Positions 31,458-40,369 of a DNA stretch of 57,244 nt are shown here, piece by piece. The number at the start of each line of letters is the position of its first letter. The first letter of the stretch is position 1. Both the position numbers and the translations under genes were made by a program. The notes beneath the pieces were generated by a model, which ran no database searches, was not told the origin of the DNA, and saw only the letters and a list, made by a program, of their open reading frames with translations. Origin of the DNA: a virus; IMG/VR virus record IMGVR_UViG_3300044838_000003, positions 1 through 57,244 of that record. The stretch is one strand, 5' to 3'.

Positions 31458-33445
31458 TTCTTTACACCCCACGGACGAGAATACGGCCGGGGAATCCGGA
31501 GGGTCACCATCTGACCCTCGACGGCCCCCGTCACCCGGATGTGGAAGTCCATCGCTCCGGTCCACTTGGGGATGTGGTTCTTGAACCTCACCCCGTTCAT
31601 CCGCGCCCACAGGGCGCTACCGGACTCTGACTTGACCTGCTCGACTCTGGGATCAGAGTCGATGAGGGCGTTCTCCGCGGGCGCTGTCGCGCCGTCGCGG
31701 ATCGTGATAGCCTCGATGTTCACCCCAGAGCCACCGGTTAGGGTGGAAGAGTCGGGAATGACCAACGGTACATCGAGACCGGAGATGTTCTGCTGGAACT
31801 CGATGATGTACGGCCACTCGCCCTGTACGTCGGTCAGGATCGTCGCACTCGGGCTGACGCCGCCGACCAGCGAGGCCGGGTCGATCGTGAGCTGCGGGAC
31901 GTTTACGCCCGCCTGGGTGCCGCCGAAGCGGATCGTGTACTTGGTGTTACCCTCGGTCGTGGTGTTGACCTGCATCCCCACCATCGCCCCGCCAGTAAGG
32001 TGGGTCGTGTCTACGGTGACCTGATTCTGGTTGATGCCCGCGACGTTGCCGCCGACGAACGTCAGCCGGAACGGCTGGTAGAGCTGGAAGAATCCGTCTT
32101 GGGTGACCACGATCTGGAAGACCCCGACGTTGGACAGCGCGCTGAGCGCGTTGCTGATGTCCAGAGCCGAGCAGTTGTAGGCTAGATGCCCGGTGGTCTG
32201 ACCGTTGAACGTGATGGTCCAATACCCGCCTGATGGCTCGCCAGTAAAGCTGATCGTCTGGACCTCGTTTGTAACCTCCGTCGCCTCGACGGAGATGTCG
32301 AAGAATCCCAGGTTGGGGAGCAGGCCAAGAGCGAGCTGAACGTCGTAGGGCCCGAGCCACGGCACGATCGGCGCCGTGAACTGACCATCGAAGCCCAGCT
32401 TATACGAGCCACCGGTAGGACCTCCTGTGAGGATGTACTCTTGTACCTCGTTGACCGGGGTACCGCGGGTGACGTTCACGTCGTTCACCGTCAGGTTGGG
32501 CAGAGCCTCTAGGGCCGTCTTGAGCGCCGCGTCGGTGATCGTCGGGCTGAGGTGGCCCGTAACCTCTCCGTCGAAGTCCAGAGTCCAGTAACCACCGGTC
32601 GGGTGGGCGTCACCCTTGATGGTGACGCGCTGGACCTCATTCGTCCGCAAGCCACCAATCAGGGAAGGCATTTTCAGCCTCCGGTCCACCGTACCGTTGT
32701 CCGGGAATGTCTCCGTATCGAGGTTGTAGTCCGGAAGTGTCCAGGTCACAGCAGGGCTGTTGGGTGCGCCTAGCCACGGGATACCGGGGACATAGGGCTC
32801 GGCAGGAGGGAGGGTACTCCCCGGTGCTGTCCACTTCGGGAATACTCCGTCCTGGTCGGTCGGGTTAGCGTGCGGTACCGAGATGGTCAGCTCCTCGAAA
32901 GGGAGCGTCTCCTGCGGCCACGGCCACGGTAGTGGGTTGGGGTCGAACGTGGTGTCGGTCGCCGTCACGGCCGAGAAGATAGCATCCTTCTCGTACCAGA
33001 ACGGGTCGCCGGCGATCAGGTGGATCGTCGCCTGATTGATCAGCCCGAGGTTCGGGTCGGTCTTCAGGTCCACTTCGTACTGCTCGCCCAGCCGCGCCTT
33101 GAGGACGCGCTGCGGCCACTCGGGGTGGGTGATCTTGATGAGCGAGTCGCGGTTGTAGTCGAACATCATCCGCAGCTCGGAGTCCCGGTAGGCCCAGGAC
33201 TCGTCATCGTCGTCCAAGATCCAGATCGGGAGTATGATGTCCCGTCGTAGAATCCTGTGTGACAGATAACGAGCCCCAGGCCAGTAACCGGGCTCTTCGT
33301 AGACAACCTTGGCCTGAGCGTCGTAGAGCTGCTGCGGGTCGGTGGCGAGGACGTAGCCCTCGTCACCCCAGCCTTCACCAGCGATGGTGATGTGCTTCCC
33401 GTTTGAGCCGACGATCTCAACGATGGTGTCGCGATTGATCGACAC
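31454..33445 (-). CDS. Distal tail protein with repeated Ig-like modules, 663 aa
   Basis: Starts at GTG with AGGAGG. The first 180 residues form a siphovirus distal-tail-type domain (ITHPEWPQRVLKARL, IHLIAGDPFWYEKD). Residues about 270-585 are three copies of an N-half module (EVQ-x-[IV]-x-G-x-P-[ST]-G-G) followed by three copies of a C-half module (x-G-x-x-[AV]-G...LTGG). Half-modules A and B also occur once each in the capsid and tail tube. It probably surrounds the tail tip at the end of the tube. Confidence 0.8.
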   Translation of the reverse strand: MSINRDTIVEIVGSNGKHITIAGEGWGDEGYVLATDPQQLYDAQAKVVYEEPGYWPGARYLSHRILRRDIILPIWILDDDDESWAYRDSELRMMFDYNRDSLIKITHPEWPQRVLKARLGEQYEVDLKTDPNLGLINQATIHLIAGDPFWYEKDAIFSAVTATDTTFDPNPLPWPWPQETLPFEELTISVPHANPTDQDGVFPKWTAPGSTLPPAEPYVPGIPWLGAPNSPAVTWTLPDYNLDTETFPDNGTVDRRLKMPSLIGGLRTNEVQRVTIKGDAHPTGGYWTLDFDGEVTGHLSPTITDAALKTALEALPNLTVNDVNVTRGTPVNEVQEYILTGGPTGGSYKLGFDGQFTAPIVPWLGPYDVQLALGLLPNLGFFDISVEATEVTNEVQTISFTGEPSGGYWTITFNGQTTGHLAYNCSALDISNALSALSNVGVFQIVVTQDGFFQLYQPFRLTFVGGNVAGINQNQVTVDTTHLTGGAMVGMQVNTTTEGNTKYTIRFGGTQAGVNVPQLTIDPASLVGGVSPSATILTDVQGEWPYIIEFQQNISGLDVPLVIPDSSTLTGGSGVNIEAITIRDGATAPAENALIDSDPRVEQVKSESGSALWARMNGVRFKNHIPKWTGAMDFHIRVTGAVEGQMVTLRIPRPYSRPWGVKK
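31709..32638 (-). repeat. Ig-like half-modules, A-A-A-B-B-B order
   Basis: Coding repeat in the distal tail gene. N-halves start at the codons for EVQRVTIKG, EVQEYILTGG and EVQTISFTGE, about 62 residues apart. C-halves with LTGG or LVGG ends follow, about 42 residues apart. Copies differ in sequence, so they are not recent. Confidence 0.75.
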
Positions 33446-33486
33446 TCTGCCTCCTGCTCTGTGCGTGGCTGTTACCACGGCCTCGC

Positions 33487-36400
33487 TTAGTTGCTACGCT
33501 GCGTGTGTTCCATAGACTCGCGAGTCTTCACCCGCTCGTAGTTCTTCATGGTCCCGTCGTGGTCCATCGACTGGAAGTTGTAGGTGTTTCCACCTTGACC
33601 GCCACCGAAAGCACCTTGGGCTACGCTGTTCACCGCCGAGGACAGGAAGCCGATGCCGTAGTCGGCCAGCTTCTCTACGGCTCCGTTGCCGCTCATCCCG
33701 AGGTCGGTCTGTAGCTGACTGACGTTGGCCATCGCCATGCCCTTCAGCGCGTCCAGTCCGGACGCAAGAGCCTGCGTGATCATCGAGGCAGCCTGCGAGG
33801 TCGAGTCGGAACCCGAACCCTTGCCGCCGAACTGCGAGTTGTACTTGGACTCCTTCGAGTCCAGGCCCAGCTCCGTCCGGAGATCCTGAAGCTGCTTCAT
33901 CTGGGCTTGGATACCCGCACGGCCGGTCTTGTCCTTGGGGTCGAGAGATTCCTTTGACTGCTTCAGACGGTCGTACTGGATACCGATCGCCTGTAGCTCA
34001 CGACCGATCTGACCCTTCAGTTCGGGCGACACTACGCCGCTCTCCTGCATGGTCTCGGAGACCCGCTGAGCAAGCTCCTGGGCCTTGGAGACGACGCCTT
34101 GGAAGCCTTCCGACATCCCGTCGTCAAACCCCTGAGCGAAGTCCTGTCCGGACTTGTGCGACTTCTTGGAGGGCGAGTGTGCGTCGATACCAAACGGACC
34201 CGCCAGGGCCGCAGCGACACCGCTACCGAGGGCCTGAGCCGCCGCTAGAGCGGCTGGCGCCGAGGCAGCTATACCGCCAGCCAGACCAGTACCCAGAGCA
34301 ACACCAGCGGCGTTACCCGCTGGGCCGAGCCCTTGTAGGCTAGCCTGAATCTGTCCGACCATCGCGGAGATGCTGCCGTTTACCTGACCCGCCGCCGCCT
34401 GCGTAGAGGCGATCAGCGGCTCCCAGATCTTCTCGCTACCCGGAGGTAGCTTGGGGACCTCGATCTTCGGTGCTTTTATCTCGCCCTGAGAGCCCCCAGG
34501 AGCGATCGGAGCGACCGGTGCGGGTGGATGTGGCTGGATCGGGTTACCAGGGCCTCCTGGGAACAACCCGGCCGTACTAGGACCCTGTACAATCTGGACG
34601 GGGACCGGTGGTGAGCCGGGAGCCAGAGGCTTACCGGCGTTGAACGGCTCGGGGGCCGCGTTAGCGGTCGGCGTACCGCCGCCTAGCAGCATCGAGATCA
34701 GGTTTCCACCGATGGTCTGTTCGGTGACGAACTTCTTAGCTCCGTCGAACATGTGGCCGAGGAAGTCCTTAGCCTTATCACCGATCCACTGAACCGGGTC
34801 GTCTACGAACCCGACCTTTTGGTTCATCGCCTCCTCGTGGGTGACGGGTACCGCGGGAGAGCCAGCAGTAGGACCGGGCTTGGTACCGTAGGGGGCGTTC
34901 GGGTCGGGCTTGTCCGAAGACGGGATCAGCTTCAGTATCGTGGCTAGACCCTCGAAGACCGGACCCATCCGAGCGACCTGCTCGGCTAGGTGCTCTAGTC
35001 CCGTCAGGAAGTCGGTGATACCGCGGATCAGGTTGGGATCGCCCGCGAGCTGCAAACCCTTTTCCAGCAGGTTTCCAACGAAGTCCTTGATGCCGTTCAG
35101 CACCGGCTTCATGTTGGAGATCGCGGTATCCAGCTCCGAGCTACCGGGGACCTCCTTGCCAAACCAGTCCTGCTTCGGCTTGGAGATCTTGCCGACCCAG
35201 TTCTGGAACTGACCAGCCCACTCGGTCATGGTGTTGGCTAGACCGGGGAGGTGGTCTCCGACGTTGACGATCAGGTTCGACATAGCCGACGTGAACAACT
35301 GCAACGCGGGGGAGAGGTTGGTCAGCATCGTACCGACGCTGTTCGTGAAGCGGTCGAAGCCTTCGGTGAACGCGGGGGTAGCTAGGACGTTGCCCAGACC
35401 CTCTGCCATCTTCACGAGGCCCTGTGCTACGAACGGCAGACCGCGGGTAAGCTGCGGGATGACGCCGGCAATCTGCTGGAAGACCGGCTTCAGGCCGGTC
35501 GCGAAGACATCCGAGACGTTGGTCTGTAGCTCGCTGAGTACGGAGCCTAGGCCCTGCTTGGCCTTGCCCTTCGGCTTGCCGTCCTTGTCGAACTTCTGCT
35601 CATCCTTGAGGATACCAGAGTCGTCCAGTGCCTTCTTCACGCCCTTGAAGCCCAGCGCGAATACGCCAAGCGGTAGAGCGAAGCCAGCGACCAGCGCGGG
35701 CAAGCCGACTAGGGCCTGCGATACCAGAGCTAGGGCGGGAGCCAGCAGCGACAGACCGGCGACGATGATGCCGATCGAGCCGAATGCGCCCAGCCCACCG
35801 ATGTTGGGTACCAGGTCGGGGGCCTTGAAGTTGCTGATGGCGTTACCGCCGCGGTCCATCAGGCGGCTGAGGAAGTTGCCCTGCTTTTGGTCACCCAGGT
35901 GCTTGTTGAATATGCGGTCTAGGTCACCCTCAGCGGACTGCATCAGGTTGTGGAGGGACGCCTCATCACGCTGCATCTTCACCTTGATGGTGAAGTTCTC
36001 GTGGGCCAGGCGCAGCCGCATCTCTTCGATCTCGTGCTCATCCATACGTGGCTTGAGCTGGATACGCTGCTCCATGTCCGCGAGGTCGCGGCGTGCTTGG
36101 GCCTGCGGCGACCACTCCCGCATGGTGTTGGCTAGGCGCTGTTGGGCGCGACCGATGTCCAGCGACTCGTCGGTCAGGAACCGGTCGATACGCTTCTTGG
36201 CGAGGTCGAGCCCGAACGTGTCGGCCTCAACCTTGATCTTGATCTTCTCGCCCAGCTCGGCCTCTTTGGCTAGAGCGTGGACCTTCGCACGGAGACCCTT
36301 GCCATCGGCGTCGAGGTCGATCCGCATGTCGTACTTCTCGTTGGTGACCTCTTCGATCTTCCGACGAGCCTTGCTGGTATCCGCGTCAACAGGTACCTCG

Positions 36401-36519
36401 ATGTCCTTGCCAGCGCCTAGGGCGCCAGCCCGGACCTCTTCGCGGAAACCCGTCATGTCCGGGACAACGCGAATCGAAAGGCGTCCTACTTCCTTGTCGA
36501 TCCCGGCACCACTAGCCAT
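33487..36519 (-). CDS. Tape measure protein, 1010 aa
   Basis: The longest gene of the late unit, right after the frameshifted chaperone genes. Long helical N-terminus (AEADTF..., KKRIDRFLTDESLDIGRAQQ), a central hydrophobic region (LSLLAPALALVSQALVGL, GLPALVAGFALPLGVFALGF), Gly/Ala/Pro-rich parts and a helical end. It sets tail length; about 1010 residues at 0.15 nm per residue gives roughly 150 nm. No peptidase domain was seen. Confidence 0.9.
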   Translation of the reverse strand: MASGAGIDKEVGRLSIRVVPDMTGFREEVRAGALGAGKDIEVPVDADTSKARRKIEEVTNEKYDMRIDLDADGKGLRAKVHALAKEAELGEKIKIKVEADTFGLDLAKKRIDRFLTDESLDIGRAQQRLANTMREWSPQAQARRDLADMEQRIQLKPRMDEHEIEEMRLRLAHENFTIKVKMQRDEASLHNLMQSAEGDLDRIFNKHLGDQKQGNFLSRLMDRGGNAISNFKAPDLVPNIGGLGAFGSIGIIVAGLSLLAPALALVSQALVGLPALVAGFALPLGVFALGFKGVKKALDDSGILKDEQKFDKDGKPKGKAKQGLGSVLSELQTNVSDVFATGLKPVFQQIAGVIPQLTRGLPFVAQGLVKMAEGLGNVLATPAFTEGFDRFTNSVGTMLTNLSPALQLFTSAMSNLIVNVGDHLPGLANTMTEWAGQFQNWVGKISKPKQDWFGKEVPGSSELDTAISNMKPVLNGIKDFVGNLLEKGLQLAGDPNLIRGITDFLTGLEHLAEQVARMGPVFEGLATILKLIPSSDKPDPNAPYGTKPGPTAGSPAVPVTHEEAMNQKVGFVDDPVQWIGDKAKDFLGHMFDGAKKFVTEQTIGGNLISMLLGGGTPTANAAPEPFNAGKPLAPGSPPVPVQIVQGPSTAGLFPGGPGNPIQPHPPAPVAPIAPGGSQGEIKAPKIEVPKLPPGSEKIWEPLIASTQAAAGQVNGSISAMVGQIQASLQGLGPAGNAAGVALGTGLAGGIAASAPAALAAAQALGSGVAAALAGPFGIDAHSPSKKSHKSGQDFAQGFDDGMSEGFQGVVSKAQELAQRVSETMQESGVVSPELKGQIGRELQAIGIQYDRLKQSKESLDPKDKTGRAGIQAQMKQLQDLRTELGLDSKESKYNSQFGGKGSGSDSTSQAASMITQALASGLDALKGMAMANVSQLQTDLGMSGNGAVEKLADYGIGFLSSAVNSVAQGAFGGGQGGNTYNFQSMDHDGTMKNYERVKTRESMEHTQRSN

Positions 36520-36520
36520 G

Positions 36521-37027
36521 TCAGGCTCCTGTCTGCTGCTTTGCTTCCGCTGCTGCGGCTAATCTCTTGCGCTTGTTGCGCTTAGCCTGCTGCAACATAT
36601 CGCCGAACGATCCGGCCTTGAACGTGGTTTTCTGGTCATCCGGTAGGGTACCGGGGTCTGGCTTGTCACCAGGGCGTGGGTAACGCTTCGGGGGTGACGG
36701 TACTGGCTTGTTCGGGTCGCGGTGGGCCATGATCAGGATGTAGGCTAGGTCCTGTAGGCTGTCCACCATGTCGGCCGCTGTGTAGCGATCCTGGTCCCAG
36801 CCGCGGTACTGGATGCCGCCGCGTTGCGCCGCCACGAACGCCGAAGCGATCGGGAGGTTAGCGACGTGGAGCAGAGCCCACCGTGGGTCCAGCGGGTCGT
36901 CCTCCGAGAACAAGTCCCGGAGGTCGATCCGATAGTAGTGCATCAAGTCTGGGACTAGGTGCTGGCCGTACTCGTCTATGAGACGAGCCAGCTCTAGGCT
37001 TCCCCCGCTTGGGTGTTCTCCATCCAC
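36521..37027 (-). CDS. Tail assembly chaperone, downstream frame (-1)
   Basis: About 168 codons open in the -1 frame of the gene before it, with no good start of its own. It ends with a basic region (AKRNKRKRLAAAAEAK). It is read as a fusion with the upstream chaperone after a -1 slip at the TTCCCCC site (+ strand 37000-37006), like the gpG/gpGT of lambda. The product guides tape measure folding. Confidence 0.85.
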   Translation of the reverse strand: MDGEHPSGGSLELARLIDEYGQHLVPDLMHYYRIDLRDLFSEDDPLDPRWALLHVANLPIASAFVAAQRGGIQYRGWDQDRYTAADMVDSLQDLAYILIMAHRDPNKPVPSPPKRYPRPGDKPDPGTLPDDQKTTFKAGSFGDMLQQAKRNKRKRLAAAAEAKQQTGA

Positions 37028-37380
37028 TTGCCCAGGATCTCTCCGAGCAGGTTGGCTGTGTAGAGTGGGTCATCCGACGCAACGGCGTCCAGGATGAGCT
37101 GTGCGTCGTCGGTGATCTGCAACAGCACCGCGCTGATGGTCTCAACCAGCAGCTCGTAGCCAGCGATCTCGTCGCCGTCGTCGCCGTCACCGATCTCGTC
37201 AACCTGCTTCAGCGTCTCCCAGACCTTCTCTCGGGTCTTCTTTGGCAGCCGGAAGATCGACGGCAGCTCGACCTCGATGTCCTCGCCCAGCACGAAGCGG
37301 GTGGGACCGAGGCGGCGCCGCGTGGCGGTCGCTAGGTCGTTCAGGGTGTAGGTGTTCGACGGTGTTTCAGTCTTGGACAT
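36994..37380 (-). CDS. Tail assembly chaperone, upstream frame
   Basis: 128 residues starting MSKTETPSNTYTLNDL, preceded by an AGGAAAGG site. Middle region has VELPSIFRLPKKTREKVWETL typical for this protein in actinophages. The stop TAG lies just after the slip site GCG-GGG-GAA; most ribosomes stop here, a fraction continues in the -1 frame to make the longer chaperone. Confidence 0.85.
   Translation of the reverse strand: MSKTETPSNTYTLNDLATATRRRLGPTRFVLGEDIEVELPSIFRLPKKTREKVWETLKQVDEIGDGDDGDEIAGYELLVETISAVLLQITDDAQLILDAVASDDPLYTANLLGEILGKWMENTQAGEA
37000..37006 (-). promoter_or_regulatory. Programmed -1 ribosomal frameshift site
   Basis: On the - strand GGGGGAA within the context A-G-E-A-stop. 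A one-base backward slip joins the two chaperone frames as ...Q-A-G-G-S-L-E-L... The site stands 4 bases before the stop codon, the usual position. Confidence 0.8.
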
Positions 37381-37450
37381 GACGGGCCTTTCCTGTAGGT
37401 GATGATAGCGGCGGGCGTTATTCTCACTTGTGGGTCTAAGTGAGTACATG

Positions 37451-37495
37451 AAAAGGGGGAGCCTCCCAGGCCCGCCAAGGTAAGGAGGCTCCCCC
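37451..37495 (-). terminator. Rho-independent terminator after the tail tube gene
   Basis: A perfect 12-bp stem, GGGGGAGCCTCC with GGAGGCTCCCCC, 17-nt loop, then TTTT on the - strand. It follows the tail tube gene by 10 bases and probably trims messages so that abundant capsid and tube mRNA exceed tape measure mRNA. Confidence 0.75.
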
Positions 37496-37505
37496 GGTCT
37501 GGCGA

Positions 37506-38399
37506 CTAGCTCGGCACGGGGCCGATCAGGTCGTTGGAGATCCAGTCGTACAGACGCCGAGTCCCCAGGTTCAGGAACGCTGCGCGGATCGGTAGAGACG
37601 AGAAGTCATCAATCGGGATTTCCACCGCGGCGTCACGAGCGATGCTCGCCTTGCTCGCGTAGCAACCCAGGTTGACTTCCTGGTCCACGAGGACCGTCAG
37701 GAAGCTCTTCTCGACGGGGGTCCAGTCTCCGGAGACACCGAACACGCCATCGGTCTCTGCGACATCTGCACCGAAGTACAGTTCCAGAGTACGGCGGTTC
37801 CACTGCTCAAGCTGAGCCTTCACCGAGTCCTCGATGGGCTGAGAGCCCCAGACCTGACGCAGACGCTGCTTTTGCCAAGAGCCCTTCATCTCAAGCTTGC
37901 CACCCTCGTAGCCAAACTCAGGAAGCTTGGTACGGCTTGAGTGGCCGAGGTTGATCCAGCCGTTGGCGGCGGTGGGCGTGGTGATCGCGACTGCTGGCGT
38001 GGTGCCACCAGTCAGGCTGGCCGCGGACCCGGTGACCACAACGGTCTCTCCGAGCAGAGCGCCAGCGAACGCGATGTCCAGCCCAGATCCGTCGCTGAGC
38101 GACGTTCCGGTGACCGTGGTGTTACCAGCCCCGACCGAGGCGAGAGCCTCGACAGCGGCCTGCACAGCGGCCTTGCTGGCGTTGTAGGCAATTCCGGCCG
38201 TGGTGTCTCCACCGACCGTCAGGGTGAACGTGCCACCCGTTGGTGTTCCGGTGATCTTGACCTTCGTGACCTGACCACCGAAGGTGGCGGCGTCGAATTC
38301 GTCAATCTCATCGGGAGTCGGTGCAACCGCTCCGAGGGTATCGTTGATGTAGAGATACCCAGTAGCGGCGACAACAACTTCGCTGTCATCGAGCGACAT
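37506..38399 (-). CDS. Major tail (tube) protein, 297 aa
   Basis: Position between the tail terminator and chaperone genes and a strong terminator after it mark the tube protein. Residues about 43-142 hold an inserted Ig-like module (VKITGTPTGG, IAYNASKAAVQAAVEAL, SLTGGTTPAV) of the type found in the capsid and distal tail protein. The rest is the tube core (WINLGHSSRTKLPEFGYEGG). The module should stand outward on the tube surface. Confidence 0.85.
   Translation of the reverse strand: MSLDDSEVVVAATGYLYINDTLGAVAPTPDEIDEFDAATFGGQVTKVKITGTPTGGTFTLTVGGDTTAGIAYNASKAAVQAAVEALASVGAGNTTVTGTSLSDGSGLDIAFAGALLGETVVVTGSAASLTGGTTPAVAITTPTAANGWINLGHSSRTKLPEFGYEGGKLEMKGSWQKQRLRQVWGSQPIEDSVKAQLEQWNRRTLELYFGADVAETDGVFGVSGDWTPVEKSFLTVLVDQEVNLGCYASKASIARDAAVEIPIDDFSSLPIRAAFLNLGTRRLYDWISNDLIGPVPS
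37974..38273 (-). repeat. Ig-like module in tail tube gene
   Basis: Codes about 100 residues inserted near the N-terminus of the tube protein: one A-half (ITGTPTGG) and one B-half (SLTGG). Shared with the capsid (40373-40633) and the distal tail protein. Confidence 0.7.
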
Positions 38400-38408
38400 G
38401 CGCTCCTC

Positions 38409-38834
38409 CTAGTTTCGTGGTTTGCGCTTGACACGAGTGCCAAGCAGTATGAGGCCCTGAACTCGCCAGGAGTCCTGGAATGGTGAATCGAACTGCGTCA
38501 TGCCCATGTTCTCGTGAACGAACGAGAGCGATCCGTAGTCCGTAACTTTCTGCTTCCACCAGGCGTTATACAGCGCCTCAAGCGCATCCTGATAGAGATC
38601 CTCGGTCGAGGGCAAATCTTCCGTGGCGTACACCGTCATTTCGATGACGGGCTTTCCCAGCAGCAAAGGCTGAGATGTGGAGGCGGTGCCTCCGACACGT
38701 CGGACGTTGATCATCGGGAAGTCCCGATAGTCGATGTCCTCGACCCAGGAACCGATCTTCAGTCCTGGGTATTGGGTAAGACCATCCTGCAAGATTGGGA
38801 GGACGATCCGCTGCACGCGGGGCATCTGCGGCAT
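38409..38834 (-). CDS. Tail terminator protein, 141 aa
   Basis: Follows the connector genes and precedes the tube gene, the fixed place of the tail terminator. Sequence VLPILQDGLTQYPGLKIGSW and an alternating strand/helix pattern suit the family. It caps the finished tail for joining to the head. Confidence 0.75.
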   Translation of the reverse strand: MPQMPRVQRIVLPILQDGLTQYPGLKIGSWVEDIDYRDFPMINVRRVGGTASTSQPLLLGKPVIEMTVYATEDLPSTEDLYQDALEALYNAWWKQKVTDYGSLSFVHENMGMTQFDSPFQDSWRVQGLILLGTRVKRKPRN

Positions 38835-39271
38835 TAGCCGTCCTCTCCTACCGGCCGACTGCGGCCTGTCTTGACTCGGAAGTCTCGACCCATACGCGGG
38901 CGGTTCTCCGTGCCGGCCAGATCTGCTGCCCGGTGTAGTATGTACGTGCCCGCGGGGGCTTTTGTTTTGGTTCCGGCGAAGTGGCCGGAAGGCTCGTGGC
39001 CGTACTCCAAGGCCATCGGGTTATCCCCGACCAGCGAGACGTTGTAGGAGCTGGCGGGATACTTCCCGCCGCCCTTGGTCAGCTCGATCTTGTGCGGCTT
39101 GTGAGGCACAATCCGGACGTGGTGGTGAGCGGCTGCGAGGTTCTGGTTGGCCCGGATCTCCACCGTCAGTGCTGCTTGGTGGGTAGCTCGGTCAACCTCT
39201 CCGAACCTCGCGATCGTGCCGTACATCAGGGTCCGGTTCTTACCGATACCGGTCCACTCAAACCTCGCCAC
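38834..39271 (-). CDS. Head-tail connector / neck protein (DUF5403-like), 145 aa
   Basis: Basic protein with HHHVRIVPHKPHKIELTKG and NPMALEYGHEPSG, matching the DUF5403/HK97 gp10-like family of head-tail joining proteins. It overlaps the tail terminator start by 1 base. Confidence 0.75.
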   Translation of the reverse strand: MARFEWTGIGKNRTLMYGTIARFGEVDRATHQAALTVEIRANQNLAAAHHHVRIVPHKPHKIELTKGGGKYPASSYNVSLVGDNPMALEYGHEPSGHFAGTKTKAPAGTYILHRAADLAGTENRPRMGRDFRVKTGRSRPVGEDG

Positions 39272-39273
39272 GG

Positions 39274-39663
39274 CTAGTACCGGCGTATGGTGTAGATGTT
39301 GTGCCGCGTACGGCGGGAGCCGGTGTACCGGATAGCGTCACCGAAGATCTCGTACATCTTCGGCCGTGCCCTATCGTCCAGACCCCACGAGAGTCGGGCC
39401 TGAGCCCCTAGGGGGCCGTGGTCGGCCTCGAACTTCCTGGTGAACCGGACGGAGTAGACCATCTCCGTCGAGTAGCCCTCGTCGTTGCTCTCTTGGAGCC
39501 GCGAGCTGGTACCCGACTGGTTGAAGATCTGGAAACGTCCGGTGGTGGGGATGCCTGCCGCTAGGTTGGCTTTGGTGACGATGTTACCGTCAGCGTCCAT
39601 GGTGTGCATCTCCGGGTAGACGATGCAGGGCTCGTAGCCCTGACCCCGGTCTAGTAGGCTCAC
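39274..39663 (-). CDS. Head-to-tail stopper, 129 aa
   Basis: Small mixed protein (MSLLDRGQGYEPCIVYPEM..., FGDAIRYTGSRRTRH) between the adaptor and the connector, the typical stopper place. Function by position; sequence alone is not decisive. Confidence 0.65.
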   Translation of the reverse strand: MSLLDRGQGYEPCIVYPEMHTMDADGNIVTKANLAAGIPTTGRFQIFNQSGTSSRLQESNDEGYSTEMVYSVRFTRKFEADHGPLGAQARLSWGLDDRARPKMYEIFGDAIRYTGSRRTRHNIYTIRRY

Positions 39664-39705
39664 GCTAGTATCCCTTCGGGAGACGACGCTTTGATGCTAC
39701 GCATC

Positions 39706-39903
39706 TCAGATCAGATCCGACTGGGCGTTGCCCGTCTGCTCGACGTTGCCCCAGAACTCCGGTGCTGAACCGTCGAGGTTCTTGGCTCCAACGGGACCGG
39801 CGATACGCCAGTCGTGGATGCAATGGGTGGCGTTCTCGCCGCCCTCGGTGTGGTCGCACTTGGTGGCATCGACCTCGTAGGGCCCTACGATGATGACGGC
39901 CAT
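39706..39903 (-). CDS. Small connector-region protein, 65 aa
   Basis: Starts 2 bases after the adaptor stop. Cys/His residues (CDHTEGGENATHCIHDW) could bind metal. The family recurs between adaptor and stopper genes in actinophages; role unknown. Confidence 0.6.
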   Translation of the reverse strand: MAVIIVGPYEVDATKCDHTEGGENATHCIHDWRIAGPVGAKNLDGSAPEFWGNVEQTGNAQSDLI

Positions 39904-39904
39904 G

Positions 39905-40297
39905 TTAGCTCCCTGGGGCTAGGTTGGGTACCAGGACGAAGAATCCGTCCGAGTCGGTGATGCCCAGCGTGTACCAGTCCTCCGGGGGTATCTCTAGCTT
40001 GCCGCTAGCGAGGGCCTGGATGACCTGGTAGCCGTAGTTCCCGTCGTTCTCCGACAGATACCCGTCCATGTTCCGGATGATCCGGAGGACGGCATCTGAC
40101 TCGACTTGCTCTACGTCTTCGGTCTCGAACTCGTTGGCGGTGATCTGCTCAGCGATCGTGCCTACGCCCTCGTCGCGGAACCGGCGTTCGATCAGCCGTT
40201 CTACGTCTCCGAGGCGCTTGTTTATGGCGGCGGTCATGGCGTCGTCCGCGGGCTGGCCCCAGCGGTCAACCACGTCCTGCACTGTGGCGATAGCCAT
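39905..40297 (-). CDS. Head-to-tail adaptor, 130 aa
   Basis: Helical N-terminus (TVQDVVDRWGQPADDAMTAA, KRLGDVERLIERRF) typical of adaptor proteins of the gp6/gp15 type that join portal to stopper. It follows the capsid gene. Confidence 0.75.
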   Translation of the reverse strand: MAIATVQDVVDRWGQPADDAMTAAINKRLGDVERLIERRFRDEGVGTIAEQITANEFETEDVEQVESDAVLRIIRNMDGYLSENDGNYGYQVIQALASGKLEIPPEDWYTLGITDSDGFFVLVPNLAPGS

Positions 40298-40324
40298 TCG
40301 CTCTCTCCTAAGTTTGGACCCGGC

Positions 40325-40348
40325 CCGAGGCGCCCGAAGGCGCCCCGG
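40325..40348 (-). terminator. UUCG-capped hairpin after the capsid gene
   Basis: A 10-bp GC stem with TTCG loop on the - strand, 22 bases after the capsid stop. No T-run, so it may be a stabiliser or processing site giving higher capsid mRNA rather than a full terminator. Confidence 0.5.
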
Positions 40349-40369
40349 AGCGGGGTGAAGCAGTTGGAA

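Noticed and set aside
35228-36562. 444-codon + strand frame opposite the tape measure gene
   Set aside because: Ser/Arg-rich antisense shadow with no ribosome site; tape measure is certain by position and composition.
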